A stretch of 64,000 nucleotides of DNA from an uncultured Carboxylicivirga sp. (GCF_963674565.1 NZ_OY771430.1:4340001-4404000); one strand, 5' to 3'; positions 8,622-18,411 are shown, counted from the stretch's first letter. The notes: generated by a model not told the origin, from the sequence alone. Translations and numbers: made by a program.

Positions 8622-9275
8622 CTATAGGACCTCAATAATTTGTTGTTTTAAATTATTATCTGTTTTATCGGGTTTAAAACCATAAACTAACTCTCCTTCT
8701 TTTAAAACATAGATTTCGGCAGCCAGCGTATCTAATTCTCCTAATATATGGGTTGATAAAAGAATGGTATTACCCTGTTCGATTTGATTATTAATAACTT
8801 TTCGTAGTTTATTCATTCCTAATGGATCCAAACCATTGAAAGGTTCATCCCATATTTGTATTTTCGGATTACCTATTAATGAACAAGCAATCAGAAGGCG
8901 TTTGCGCATACCCAGAGATAATGCTTTAAATGTTTTGTTTCTATGCTCATCCAGATCCCAAAATTTAAGTTGATGATCTAGTTCATCCATTTTAGCATTA
9001 CGCATGGAAATTACTATCTTTATTATCTGCAGAACTGTTAGATTGGGTTCGGTACTTACCGGTTCATAAACGATTCCGATATTTTGAGAGTTAAGATAAA
9101 TGGATCCATTATCTGCTTGCAGCATTCCGGTAACACTGTTGAATAAAGTTGATTTCCCAGATCCATTGGCCCCGGCAAAAACATACAAACCCGGTTTGGT
9201 GATCTCCAGATTAATATTTTTCAATACGGTTAACTTTTGAAACTGATGACTCAGATTACTTATTTGTAGTATCAT
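8622..9275 (-). CDS. ABC transporter ATP-binding protein
   Basis: About 217 aa from ATG at 9275 (MILQISNLSHQF); a start at 9293 would add six residues. All ABC motifs are present: Walker A GANGSGKST, signature LSLGMRKR, Walker B IQIWDEPFNGLD and the H-loop STHI. It pairs with the adjacent permease. Its 5' end overlaps the 3' end of the disrupted STN/carboxypeptidase-like gene by about 20 bp, so translation is probably coupled. Close to ATPases of ABC-2 exporters that form a homodimer. Confidence 0.9.
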   Translation of the reverse strand: MILQISNLSHQFQKLTVLKNINLEITKPGLYVFAGANGSGKSTLFNSVTGMLQADNGSIYLNSQNIGIVYEPVSTEPNLTVLQIIKIVISMRNAKMDELDHQLKFWDLDEHRNKTFKALSLGMRKRLLIACSLIGNPKIQIWDEPFNGLDPLGMNKLRKVINNQIEQGNTILLSTHILGELDTLAAEIYVLKEGELVYGFKPDKTDNNLKQQIIEVL

Positions 9276-10809
9276 TACTTCCGTTTTCTTCAAATTGTAA
9301 ATCCAGTGATTTTTCCCATTCTAAGTCCTTAATTGCTTTTCCGGCGATTGGTTTTAGCTGAACAATGTTATAATGCTCCCAGAATTTGGGACGGTATGGA
9401 TATTTCTTTTCTAATGTTTTTTCATCTCTGGCCAATTTATCCTTGTATTTAATTCTGTCCTGAAGTCGTTTATCGGTAATAACATCTGTAATCAGGAGGA
9501 TTTCTTCAGCGCTCTGTCTGTTCTCTATAATAGTATCATTATTCATTTGTTTTATAGAGTACATAGGTGCATCAGGATAGGTTAAACCTTTAATGTATTT
9601 GAGGTAATATTTATCACCTATTTTTTGATATGAGCGTGAGGATTGCCAAAATATTCCATCTTTAAAGGTTTTATATGCTGAATGAGATTCAAAAAACTTC
9701 TACATGTTATCTATTTGTACAATAGCCATATCATTTGAGTTGATATAGATGTATCCGCCATCCCATGAATGTATAGATTTTCGTTTGCCTCCACCCATTA
9801 TTTCTGGAACATGAACGTAGGTGTATTTTACTTTATACACTTTAAGAGTATCCATCCAAACGGCTCCTTCATATTCATATTCAAAATGGTCGTAGTCCAT
9901 TAATGGTCGGTACCACCAATCAGCCCGGTAATGTCGAACGGTGTTTTGTCCATAGCATTTGTAAAAGATATTACGATGACCAAACATCTTATCAAGCACC
10001 TTAAAAGCCAACTTGTGTTTAGCATCGTGTTGTATAAGATAATTGGTGCTTTTACGCATTTCTTCTATCTTAATTTTTGTGGTATTGTTTTCCGAATTTA
10101 TCCCTTTGTCTTCTATCAATAGAGCTGCTTCAATCAAATTTACATAGTCATCATCACGCAGGGCAATCTGACGATAAAAGGCATCCATCTGAATGGTTTT
10201 TCTATGATAATTTCGTTTGATGTTTTTTACAGCCAGTCTAACCAGGTCTTCTGCTGAATTACAATTGGGCAACACCATTACTTCTTTTAAACTATATGGT
10301 TTGGACCTGATCCTGATTGTTAAATTGATGGAATCAGATGCAGGAATTAGTATGGTTGTATCAGCGTATCCCATGCTGGAGAATCGTAGTTCCTTGCCTG
10401 TTAATATTTCAGGAATATTTATCTCAAACCTGCCTATATCATTTGTAATGGTACCAGTTCCCCAATCCTTTTGTAAAATGTGAGCAAAAGGTACTTCTTC
10501 ACCATTTTCAGAATCAATGAGTTTACCACTTATTAATATATTTTTCTTTTCGAGTGGGGTAATAACTAATGTTGAATCGTGTTTTTCAATGTTGATTTTC
10601 GACTGTAGTGTTAATTCTTTAAGCAAATCATCCAAAGTCATTGAATCGGAAGGTAGGGTAACTTTCTGATCCAGGTTGACAAGATCATTACTGTAACATA
10701 TTTCAAAATGATTTTTGTGTGACAGACTGTCAAGTACAGTTTTTAAGCTTTGTTTTTGAGCTGTAATAGAGCAGCTTATTGTAAGAAAGATAATTAGTAT
10801 ATACTTCAT
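9256..10809 (-). pseudogene. STN + CarboxypepD-regulatory-like protein split by an in-frame TAG
   Basis: The first part (10809-9700) encodes 369 aa: a signal peptide, an STN (secretin/TonB short N-terminal) domain at ~20-85, a CarboxypepD_reg-like beta-sandwich at ~90-180, and a further domain. Translation stops at TAG (9700-9702). The same frame then stays open through 9256 with no other stop. The 45 codons after the TAG read as ordinary protein (KFFESHSAYKTFKDGIFWQS...) and run into a 102-aa segment beginning MYSIKQMNND. One base change would restore a 517-aa protein. Family members of this type normally extend past this point. No TonB-dependent beta-barrel is present. It overlaps the FecR gene by 4 bp (ATGA) and the ABC ATPase by ~20 bp. 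It is either a recent nonsense mutation or a sequencing error. Confidence 0.82.
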
Positions 10810-11750
10810 AAACTTAGGGTTAGAGTTTGGTTATCGGTTGAAAGATTCAGTTGAAGGGTTAATGCTATTATTTGCAACGCATCTATTGCTTCTGTTTGTG
10901 TGATGGTACCACTAAAGCGTAAGTCCTTTATTACTGGAGTTGAAAGTGCAATGGGTGTTTGATAATAAACTTGCAGTTGTTTCACCAAGTCAATCAAAGC
11001 AATGTCTTTAAAGGTTAGTTTACCAGTTGCCCATGTTGAAAGGTTATCATTAATGGCAATTCTCTTTATGAGTTTACCATTCATCAAAGAGATTTCTTCT
11101 CCCGGTTTTACTAATTGTTTTGGTCCGAACCAGGCTAGGGAACTAAATTCTACTTTACCTTCATCGAGATAAAGAATATCGTTGCTTTTAGAACCTGTAA
11201 CCAGTGTGAATTTGGTTCCCAGTACCTTTGTTTTAGTGTGGTTGGTTTCAACAATAAAGGGTTGATTTATATTGTGCGTTACATCAAAATATGCCTTTCC
11301 TTTTATTTTAACCCTGCGTGTTTTTGCTTCAAATTTGTCAGGAAATTTAATTTCTGATCCCGGAGAAAGAACCACTATTGATCCATCAGTTAGTTCTACT
11401 TTTTCTTGTTGTTGAGCAATTACAGATTGCCATTGCTTATTGTTATCAAATGGATTAAATAGTGTACTAATCATTAAGCCAATTAATAAAATGGCTGCAA
11501 CACCCGATGCCCGTTTTATAAACAAGCGTCGATGGATACGTTTTTTGGTTTGTGTTAAAGCAGCATCTATATTCGGATTAAAAGAAGATCTTTTTAACTG
11601 TGTTTTACTCCAGGTTTGTTTGATGGATTCATGGATTGCTTTGTTTTCGTTTGATGAAGTCAGCCAATGTTCCAATTCTTTTTGTTCATCAATAGTTGCT
11701 TTGTTTTCTAACGAAGCAATTATAATATTATAGGGTATATTTTTCGACAT
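10806..11750 (-). CDS. FecR-family anti-sigma factor
   Basis: A 314-aa single-pass inner-membrane regulator. The cytoplasmic N-terminal part (~1-85) should hold the sigma factor; one membrane helix follows (~87-105, GVAAILLIGLMISTLF); the periplasmic FecR domain contains VELTDGSIVVLSPGSEIKFP and an ETNHTKTKVLGTKFTL segment; the C-terminal DUF4974 domain carries FKDIALIDLVKQLQ. It is 60 bp downstream of its sigma factor gene and overlaps the STN-containing gene by 4 bp. In such systems the STN domain of an outer-membrane receptor signals to FecR; here the linked STN protein has no barrel. Confidence 0.92.
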   Translation of the reverse strand: MSKNIPYNIIIASLENKATIDEQKELEHWLTSSNENKAIHESIKQTWSKTQLKRSSFNPNIDAALTQTKKRIHRRLFIKRASGVAAILLIGLMISTLFNPFDNNKQWQSVIAQQQEKVELTDGSIVVLSPGSEIKFPDKFEAKTRRVKIKGKAYFDVTHNINQPFIVETNHTKTKVLGTKFTLVTGSKSNDILYLDEGKVEFSSLAWFGPKQLVKPGEEISLMNGKLIKRIAINDNLSTWATGKLTFKDIALIDLVKQLQVYYQTPIALSTPVIKDLRFSGTITQTEAIDALQIIALTLQLNLSTDNQTLTLSL

Positions 11751-11809
11751 ATGTTTTCTTTTATAGAGTATTGTCGAAAATATATCCCCTAAAAAATTGA
11801 GAAGAATTA

Positions 11810-12409
11810 TTAAGAAAGTTCTAAAAGAATCAATATTGCGGGTAAATGCCTGATGATTGGAGACAGTTCTGTTCGTAATTTTTTAAGCGCTATGGTCATT
11901 TGATTTTCAACTGTTTTAACTGAAATGCCAAGATATTCGGCAATCTCATCATTTGTTAATCCCTCTTTGCGGCGCATGATAAAAATATCTCGGCATTTTT
12001 CGGGTAAACTGGTAATCGCATTACTAACAGCTGTCTTTATGAAATCTATATCGGGTTGATCATTGTTATCAAATTCAGGTAAAAGTTGCTGCAGGTATTC
12101 TGATTCGTAGTTTCTGTTTTGTAATCTTCTTTTGCGTAAACGAATACTCTCGTTGTAAACAGATTGGTATAGTAGTCCCTTAACGTTAGTTTTAATGTGC
12201 AATGTTTTTCGTTTTTCCCATAAGTAAACGAATACATTTTGAACTGCCTCTTCTGCCATGTTTTCGTATGGAACAATTGTTAGCGCAAAACGACATAAAG
12301 GTTGATAATACTCTTTAAATATTGCATCAAACCATTTATAGATATTATCTAAATTGTTGAAATCGAAGCTTATATGTCTGGGGTTATTGATCATTCGATT
12401 TGGATACAA
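11810..12409 (-). CDS. ECF RNA polymerase sigma factor (Bacteroidetes expansion family)
   Basis: A 199-aa sigma factor. Sigma-70 region 2 is seen at FKEYYQPLCRFALTIVPYEN and VQNVFVYLWEKR; region 4 at SLPEKCRDIFIMRRKEGLTN and ISVKTVENQMTIALKKLR. ATG at 12394 (MINNPRHIS) is a possible later start. The gene heads the minus-strand cluster and should direct polymerase to that cluster when released by the FecR protein downstream. Confidence 0.92.
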   Translation of the reverse strand: MYPNRMINNPRHISFDFNNLDNIYKWFDAIFKEYYQPLCRFALTIVPYENMAEEAVQNVFVYLWEKRKTLHIKTNVKGLLYQSVYNESIRLRKRRLQNRNYESEYLQQLLPEFDNNDQPDIDFIKTAVSNAITSLPEKCRDIFIMRRKEGLTNDEIAEYLGISVKTVENQMTIALKKLRTELSPIIRHLPAILILLELS

Positions 12410-12524
12410 TTATTAAAAGTAAGACTTTAAAAATATTATCCATTTAATCTGGCTGTTTATGGAAAGCTTTTTACAGTTTATCATTTAGTACCAATAAGCA
12501 TTATTCAGGGTATTAGAACTTTAC

Positions 12525-12532
12525 TATTTTTG
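12525..12532 (+). promoter_or_regulatory. Possible -7 element before a small hypothetical gene
   Basis: TATTTTTG matches the Bacteroidota -7 consensus TAnnTTTG and lies 45 bp before the start at 12577. No convincing TTTG is found ~19 nt upstream. Confidence 0.3.
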
Positions 12533-12576
12533 CGTCGTTGGTAGAGGAAGTTGAATGATGTAAAAACGATTGTATT

Positions 12577-12822
12577 GTGAAAAGTACGAATGCATATCAT
12601 CAAATTGTAAGATGGCAAAAAGCAAATAATATTTGCATTGGCGATCAAATTACTTTTTTTCATAAGGGGCGACGTAGGTCAGGTTATCTAACTGGTTTTG
12701 ATTTGGAAAATAATCCATTAAAATTAATAGTTCGATATATTAATCGTATTGGATGTATGCAAGTTGTGACTATTGATCGTGAGGCTGTAACATCAAAGTG
12801 TAAATATATACCCGCCGTTTAA
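12577..12822 (+). CDS. Small basic hypothetical protein
   Basis: An 81-aa soluble protein, rich in Arg/Lys, with a short beta-barrel-like look (ICIGDQITFFHKGRRRSGYL, then VRYINRIGCMQVVTIDREAV). No family is recognised. It is convergent with the TonB receptor gene; the two stop codons share bases (TTAA at 12819-12822), so neither gene has a terminator of its own between them. Its isolation on the plus strand between two sigma/FecR clusters gives no functional clue. Confidence 0.55.
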   Translation: MKSTNAYHQIVRWQKANNICIGDQITFFHKGRRRSGYLTGFDLENNPLKLIVRYINRIGCMQVVTIDREAVTSKCKYIPAV

Positions 12823-15314
12823 AGTTCAATTTTTAAATGTAACAGTGGCGTAAATGGGATAGCTTTTTCATTAATTAACACGTCGTTGAATTCATCAATA
12901 GGGAAGAGTTGAAAACTGTTATATTTAACATTCTCGTTATTAATTACATTAAGAATAGATAGGCCCACCTCGCCGGTAATTTTTTTGCCAGTGATTTGGT
13001 AAATAACCGATACATCCACCCGGTTATAATCCGGTTCCAAGTATTCATATTTCACGTTATCAGTAAATAATGGAAAACCAGATCCATACACATAACTTGC
13101 AGATGTGTGGATTGAACCAAAGTTTAACAAACCAGCCAATTTAAATTCATGTGTCTGATCCTGAGGAGCACGTCTGTATTCTTTTTCTGGAAAATAATCG
13201 TAGAGCTCTTCAGTACGTCCTAAAGAATAGGTTGTCCAGATCGAATGACCATTAAAATCCTTCTTGATATATACATCTAAGCCATAGCTTTTGCTCTCTC
13301 CATCAGATACGTATGCTGTTTGAGTAAATTGTATATAACGGGTGAGGTTCTCATTTTTTTTGTAATAGGTATCTAAACTAACTAAAAAATTTTTTCGGGT
13401 ATATGCCGCACCCATCACATAATGGGTCGATTTGAGTACCGGTACATCATTGTATCCGCTTACGTACCAGGCATAACGTATACGATTGTTATCATCAACA
13501 ATTGAGGTTCGGGCAATAAATTGATGGTATATACCCCAGGATGCATTAAACTTGAATAAACCTGGTTTGTATGATAATGATATTCTGGGATCAAAATGTG
13601 TTCTGTTGATATGAGTTGGATAATTAAACCTAAATCCGGCTGTTACAGTTAGTGCTTTTGCAATTTGTAATTCATCCTGTGCATACATCACAACACGAGA
13701 TGCGTTACTCAATAAATCAATATATGTTGAGTCGTTGAGTTTTTCTGCTAATATGGTATTGTTTTGAATAAATGATAATCCAGCTGTTAATTTGTTGAGG
13801 TTATTTATTAGAAAATGATTTTTCCAATCTCCTTTTATTTCTTCAATTTCATTGGTTGCTTCTCTTGTGAAACGAATGATAGAAGAGTTACGAAATTCTC
13901 TTGATGAACGAATATTATAATCGTTATCATAGTGCGAATAACTCAATTCGAGAGAAGAGGAATGACCGGATTGAAACGTTTTACCATAAAAAGCAGCAGC
14001 ACCAATTTGATTAGTTTTCTCATTAACATCCAAAGCTTCGTTAATGGTTAAACTTGTATTGGGGCGGTCAATGGTTGTATCCCGTTGGGCAACCATACTA
14101 AATTCATCACCTCCTCCCAATACACTAACGTAAAATAGATCTCCGTTATCTCCCTGAAGAGAATATTTAATATTGAGATCTTTAAAATTGTAATTGGGTT
14201 GATCGTAATTCCAGTTGTATTTTTCGATGTTATTAATCTCTTGAAGTTGAACATCTCCAGAAGAAATCAGGTCGTAATAATTTTGTCGGTATGCTGCTAT
14301 CAGGGATGATTTCTTTCCAACAGGTAATTCCATCATTCCGTTGATTGTTTGGTTATTAATGAAAAGGTTAAAAGACGGTTTGGTGAAATTACCTGTTCTT
14401 CCGTTTATGTCAACTATGCCCCCAATGAAGTCACTTTCAGAGGCATCATAACCACCTTTCATGATGTCAACATTTTTAACCATGTAAGGATTTACTGCAC
14501 TTATGTTATCATTTAGATTTTTAAGCCCCCAGATTGTAAATCCATCAAACTGCACCGCACTTGTTCCTTCTGAACTTCCCCATAGAATTAAGTCGTTTGG
14601 ATTTTCACCTGTTGCGGTTACTCCGGGCTGAAGTTTCAAAAGGTTAAATACCGAATTATCACCATTTCCGGGCAGATAATTGGCAATATGATGGTTGAGT
14701 TTTATTAACCCGGGTTTTTCTCCCACCTGCGCTGATTTTTCAACAATATTATTGGTGACTCTTACCTCGGGAAGACCAACTACAGAAGGAACTAATTTTA
14801 TGACGTGATGATTCCCGGTAGTTAAGACCGTATCCATTAAATAGCAACCTAAATGAGAGGCTTTAACCTGAAAAACACTGTCACCTTCAAAAGAAAAGCT
14901 AAACATACCTTTAATGTCGGTAACAGCTTGAATATTGTTTGCAGAAATATGCGAAAAGGGTAATGGCTCGTTGGTTCCTTTCTCAATTATTTTACCTATT
15001 AAATAGTAGGTTTTAATTTCTCTGGACTGTTTAACTGCATAAATGATATAAACCTGATCGTTTTTTTCGTACGAGAGGGGAAGCCCTTGAAGAAGATCCT
15101 GAATAGCCTTCTCAGAATCATCGTAGGTTTGTGACCGGGTAATTTTGAATTGGGATAATAGTTCATCGTTAAATGAAAACTGCAAATTGTATAGCGAGCG
15201 CCACTCAATTAGCAGTTCATTTAAAGGTTTGTCAGTACATTGTAACTTTATTTTTTGTGCATAAATGTGTACTGAACTAAATACAATGAATAAAAGTAAA
15301 ATGAATTTCTTCAC
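12819..15314 (-). CDS. TonB-dependent receptor with STN and CarboxypepD-like domains
   Basis: An 831-aa outer-membrane receptor: signal peptide (1-19), STN domain (~20-85, with LNELLIEWRSLYNLQFSFND), CarboxypepD_reg_2 domain (~100-185), plug (~200-310, with GNGDNSVFNLLKLQPGV and DGFTIWGLKNLND) and beta-barrel to the C-terminus. The STN domain marks it as a transducer that signals to a FecR anti-sigma factor, and the FecR and ECF sigma genes lie immediately upstream in the same direction (7-bp gap to FecR). The ligand is unknown; there is no SusD partner, so a siderophore, peptide or other small compound is as likely as a glycan. Confidence 0.92.
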   Translation of the reverse strand: MKKFILLLFIVFSSVHIYAQKIKLQCTDKPLNELLIEWRSLYNLQFSFNDELLSQFKITRSQTYDDSEKAIQDLLQGLPLSYEKNDQVYIIYAVKQSREIKTYYLIGKIIEKGTNEPLPFSHISANNIQAVTDIKGMFSFSFEGDSVFQVKASHLGCYLMDTVLTTGNHHVIKLVPSVVGLPEVRVTNNIVEKSAQVGEKPGLIKLNHHIANYLPGNGDNSVFNLLKLQPGVTATGENPNDLILWGSSEGTSAVQFDGFTIWGLKNLNDNISAVNPYMVKNVDIMKGGYDASESDFIGGIVDINGRTGNFTKPSFNLFINNQTINGMMELPVGKKSSLIAAYRQNYYDLISSGDVQLQEINNIEKYNWNYDQPNYNFKDLNIKYSLQGDNGDLFYVSVLGGGDEFSMVAQRDTTIDRPNTSLTINEALDVNEKTNQIGAAAFYGKTFQSGHSSSLELSYSHYDNDYNIRSSREFRNSSIIRFTREATNEIEEIKGDWKNHFLINNLNKLTAGLSFIQNNTILAEKLNDSTYIDLLSNASRVVMYAQDELQIAKALTVTAGFRFNYPTHINRTHFDPRISLSYKPGLFKFNASWGIYHQFIARTSIVDDNNRIRYAWYVSGYNDVPVLKSTHYVMGAAYTRKNFLVSLDTYYKKNENLTRYIQFTQTAYVSDGESKSYGLDVYIKKDFNGHSIWTTYSLGRTEELYDYFPEKEYRRAPQDQTHEFKLAGLLNFGSIHTSASYVYGSGFPLFTDNVKYEYLEPDYNRVDVSVIYQITGKKITGEVGLSILNVINNENVKYNSFQLFPIDEFNDVLINEKAIPFTPLLHLKIEL

Positions 15315-15321
15315 CCGTCCT

Positions 15322-16200
15322 TTATTTACTCACCAGGTAACCATCATTGACTTTTTTGTACTCAAGATTTAATGCCAGACATACTGTGTGCATTACATCT
15401 TCAATTGATTGTTCCCTACTGAAATTTCCCGAATAGTTATAACTTAGTTTGGTATTGGTTTTAATTGAAACACCAAATTGACGTTCAATTTCTTCAAATA
15501 CCTGATTGATTGGTGTGGCGGTAAAAATGAACATTCCTTGCCTCCACAAAATGGTATTATTTGTGTTCTGTTGTGTGTGACTAATTACATTGCCGTTGTT
15601 TTGTATGATGGCTTGCTGGTTGGGTAAAATGTCAGCAGATTCACCACTTGCTGTGCTTATTACTCTCACTTTACCTGTATAACAGGTGACTTTATATTCA
15701 TCTTTTCTCGAATAAATGTTGAAACTGGTACCAAGTACAACAGTTTTTCCTTTTGATGAAAACACTTCGAATGATTTACCTTTTTCAACCTTGAAAAAAC
15801 CTTCACCTTCAAAATGAACATGTCGTTCCTGATTCCACCAATAGGGATGATATTTTATACTGGATCCTGCATTTAATTCGATGCTTGATCCATCGGGTAA
15901 CAATGCTGTTAAATGCTGACCGGATTCACAGATAATTGATTTAGTATAAAAACGCATAAATGCTGTTGAAGCCAGCATAAGGACCAAAATGGCAGCTGCT
16001 GCGTAAACGATTCGTAGATATTTTATGGGTTGAAGCGTTTTTACAATAACGGGTGCATTCTCTTCTTCGGAAGATATCAATTCTGACAGTTGATTCCACA
16101 CATCCTCTTTGGGTTTTGTAAATGAAACATCAAGCCCTGGCAAAGACCTTAAAAAGTCCTTGTCTGATTCTGGTAGGTTATATTGCTTGTCTGTTTTCAT
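15322..16200 (-). CDS. FecR-family anti-sigma factor
   Basis: A 292-aa single-pass regulator: a cytoplasmic N-terminal part (~1-70), a membrane helix (~72-92, IVYAAAAILVLMLASTAF), a periplasmic FecR domain (TALLPDGSSIELNAGSSIKY; VLGTSFNIYS) and a C-terminal DUF4974 domain (ATPINQVFEEIERQFG). It overlaps the sigma factor gene by 4 bp (ATGA) and is 7 bp from the TonB receptor, a classical sigma-FecR-receptor operon. It should hold the sigma factor until the receptor STN domain signals. Confidence 0.93.
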   Translation of the reverse strand: MKTDKQYNLPESDKDFLRSLPGLDVSFTKPKEDVWNQLSELISSEEENAPVIVKTLQPIKYLRIVYAAAAILVLMLASTAFMRFYTKSIICESGQHLTALLPDGSSIELNAGSSIKYHPYWWNQERHVHFEGEGFFKVEKGKSFEVFSSKGKTVVLGTSFNIYSRKDEYKVTCYTGKVRVISTASGESADILPNQQAIIQNNGNVISHTQQNTNNTILWRQGMFIFTATPINQVFEEIERQFGVSIKTNTKLSYNYSGNFSREQSIEDVMHTVCLALNLEYKKVNDGYLVSK

Positions 16201-16685
16201 TTTACTGTCAGTGATTGTCTTAAAAATTGTAAGGCATTTTTCATCCTTTTCTCAACTGCCTTGACACTTAAATCAAGTCGTTCTGCTATTTCGTGATATT
16301 TAAGTTCTTCATTTCGGCTCATTAAAAAAACGACTCGTTGTATTTCTGGCATTTCATTAAGAGCTTTCTCATAGTTTAGTTGTAATTCTTTGTATCTCAA
16401 TTCCTCTTCTGGTGTGATACTGTTGCCATTATCTGCTGGTTTTGAAGTAAATTTCATTTCCAGTGTCTGTCTTCGTAAGCTGCTTATTAAACCATCTTTT
16501 GCAATTTTGTATAATAAACCAATTAATTCATCTGGTGGTTTATTCAGTTTTTTCTCCCACAATTTAAGAAAGGCTTCCTGAGCAATGTCTGTAGATAATT
16601 CTGTATCTCCACATCGGTAGTATAAATACTTTCGAAGCGAATCAAAATGTTGATCAAACAGAATTTTAAAATCTTCCCGTCTCAA
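16197..16685 (-). CDS. ECF RNA polymerase sigma factor
   Basis: A 162-aa sigma-70 family protein. Region 2 is FDQHFDSLRKYLYYRCGDTE with AQEAFLKLWEKK; region 4 is MPEIQRVVFLMSRNEELKYH and LSVKAVEKRMKNALQFL. It is translationally coupled to the FecR gene and should drive the receptor operon. Confidence 0.93.
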   Translation of the reverse strand: MRREDFKILFDQHFDSLRKYLYYRCGDTELSTDIAQEAFLKLWEKKLNKPPDELIGLLYKIAKDGLISSLRRQTLEMKFTSKPADNGNSITPEEELRYKELQLNYEKALNEMPEIQRVVFLMSRNEELKYHEIAERLDLSVKAVEKRMKNALQFLRQSLTVK

Positions 16686-16828
16686 GTTGTTGAATTTTGC
16701 TTTGGCTAAAGTTAATGATTCTGAAAATAAGTAATTTGCTGCTAATCTAATTTTCTTTAATTTCCCGAAGAGTAGCGTCCTAATCTTCGGGAAAAACTAA
16801 GTTAAATAAGTGAACGGGAAATACTTAG

Positions 16829-17758
16829 TTAATTATTAGTGTTTTGATATTTTTTATCTCTTACTTTTTGTCCGATTATAAATTCGGTTGTTCCATCAGC
16901 TGTTGTATAAGTGGCAATATTGTCACATGTTCCATCACCGTAATCAATAACAGCAAATACTACCTCATTTTGTGAAAGTGTAACTTCACCAGATACAATG
17001 TATCTGCAATCACCTGTTTTGATTAGTGGTACAGTAATTTCTTTCTTAAATTCGTCTCCATCAGAATCAGATATTAACGAGTAGCCTGTAATTTCAAATA
17101 CATCATCTTCGTGAATAAATGGCGTATCCATTCCTTCCACCCATACTTTTGTTCTTTCTGATTCGATTGTAATAGTTGTTCCATCAGGTAAAGTAAAAGT
17201 TAAATTACGGGTGATGCTGATAGTATATTCATCCAACAAGAAGGTTTTAACAATAACACCATCAATTGAAATTGAATCAACAGTAAAGCTCTCGAATGTT
17301 ATAGTACGTGTTGCACCACTTACGGTTCGTGGAGCTGAGATTTCAATGGTGATAATTCCGGAAATAACGCGACCATTATTTAATACTGTACTGTCGCCGT
17401 AGTCAATGGTGATGATTTTAGGAAAAGTACCGTTTTCTGAATCAACGTTTACATTAGGGCAAACACCGTTTCTGTATCTGTATCTGAAAGGATTGTCGTT
17501 ACCTCCAAATTTTAGTTCAGGAGTTTCAGTTTCAACGGCAACAAGAGATAAAGCTTCTGAAGTTCCGGAGTACAGGTCAACTTCATATTCAGTTGCTTCA
17601 ACAACATCTTCCAAAGTTGCGTCGGTGGTAACAACCGATTCAGTTGTCATTTTAAGATCAACATCTTCTATTGTTTGAATAGGTACTAAATTCTCATTTT
17701 TATTACAAGCTGTAAGTACCAGAACGCTTGTGATAACTGCAAATGCTAATTTTTTCAT
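16829..17758 (-). CDS. Secreted beta-rich lipoprotein of unknown function
   Basis: A 309-aa lipoprotein with signal peptide and lipobox VLTAC. The mature part begins acidic and Thr-rich and then forms long alternating hydrophobic/Thr segments typical of beta-sandwich proteins (for example GVIVKTFLLDEYTISITRN). There are only a few Cys after the lipobox, including C in NGVCPNV, GDCRYIV and GTCDNIA. No family is recognised. It lies upstream (5') of the second sigma/FecR/TonB set by 144 bp and is transcribed in the same direction, but a shared operon is not certain. Confidence 0.7.
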   Translation of the reverse strand: MKKLAFAVITSVLVLTACNKNENLVPIQTIEDVDLKMTTESVVTTDATLEDVVEATEYEVDLYSGTSEALSLVAVETETPELKFGGNDNPFRYRYRNGVCPNVNVDSENGTFPKIITIDYGDSTVLNNGRVISGIITIEISAPRTVSGATRTITFESFTVDSISIDGVIVKTFLLDEYTISITRNLTFTLPDGTTITIESERTKVWVEGMDTPFIHEDDVFEITGYSLISDSDGDEFKKEITVPLIKTGDCRYIVSGEVTLSQNEVVFAVIDYGDGTCDNIATYTTADGTTEFIIGQKVRDKKYQNTNN

Positions 17759-17902
17759 GACTATAAAATTTTAAGTTATGTTTTTTATATCTAATTCAAA
17801 TGCGTTTACAGTTATATACCGCACAAGTAATAATCCACCCTACCTCAATTTTTAATTTTTTTGAAATATTTTTTTATAGTTCATTCAACAGAATTATTTA
17901 AA

Positions 17903-17928
17903 TAAAAAAAGGCCGGAAAATCCGGCCT
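17903..17928 (-). terminator. Intrinsic terminator after the CCEKDS lipoprotein gene
   Basis: GGCCGGA...TCCGGCC (17911-17928) forms a 7-bp GC stem with a short loop; on the minus strand it is followed by a T run (17903-17910 reversed). It is about 40 bp beyond the stop at 17969. Confidence 0.9.
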
Positions 17929-17968
17929 TGTAATCCTTTTAAGAAAAAGATAATCAATAGGATGATGA

Positions 17969-18202
17969 TTATTCTGCGCTTTCAACAGGAGTTTCAACTT
18001 CTACGCTATCTTTTTCGCAACATGCTTTAGTGCTGTCTTTTTCACAACATGCCTTATCTGTTGAGTCGGCTACTGCAGTTTCTACTGCTTCTTCTACGAC
18101 TGTTGTTTCTTCTGTTACTTCACCACCTTGTGCGTTTGATTTTAATCCACATGACGATACAACGAATGCTGATACAGCAAGAATTAATAGAATTTTTTTC
18201 AT
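17969..18202 (-). CDS. Small lipoprotein with tandem CCEKDS repeats
   Basis: A 77-aa lipoprotein. The signal peptide ends at the lipobox VSSC. The mature part is very acidic and Val/Thr/Glu-rich and contains two perfect tandem copies of KACCEKDS separated by T, each with a vicinal cysteine pair. Vicinal Cys in an acidic, surface-bound peptide suggests metal binding, but this is inference. A terminator (17903-17928) closes the unit. No named family is recognised. Confidence 0.7.
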   Translation of the reverse strand: MKKILLILAVSAFVVSSCGLKSNAQGGEVTEETTVVEEAVETAVADSTDKACCEKDSTKACCEKDSVEVETPVESAE

Positions 18203-18411
18203 GTTAATTTCTAGTTTGTGTTAATAAATGTGTGTTGGACTTTTTGTTTATAACTTTAAAGTAAAGATATAGATTTAAACGAATATTGTAAGCTAATGTT
18301 ACATTAAAACATGAAAATAAAACTATTAGAATTTAATGTTGCACAAAATAAATATTAAGTTTATCATTATAAAATAGGCTATAATAATTATAAAATGCCT
18401 GAATACCGCAT

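Noticed and set aside
9700..9702. TAG read as pyrrolysine
   Set aside because: No pyrrolysine genes are seen and this is not expected in this phylum; a point mutation or read error is simpler.
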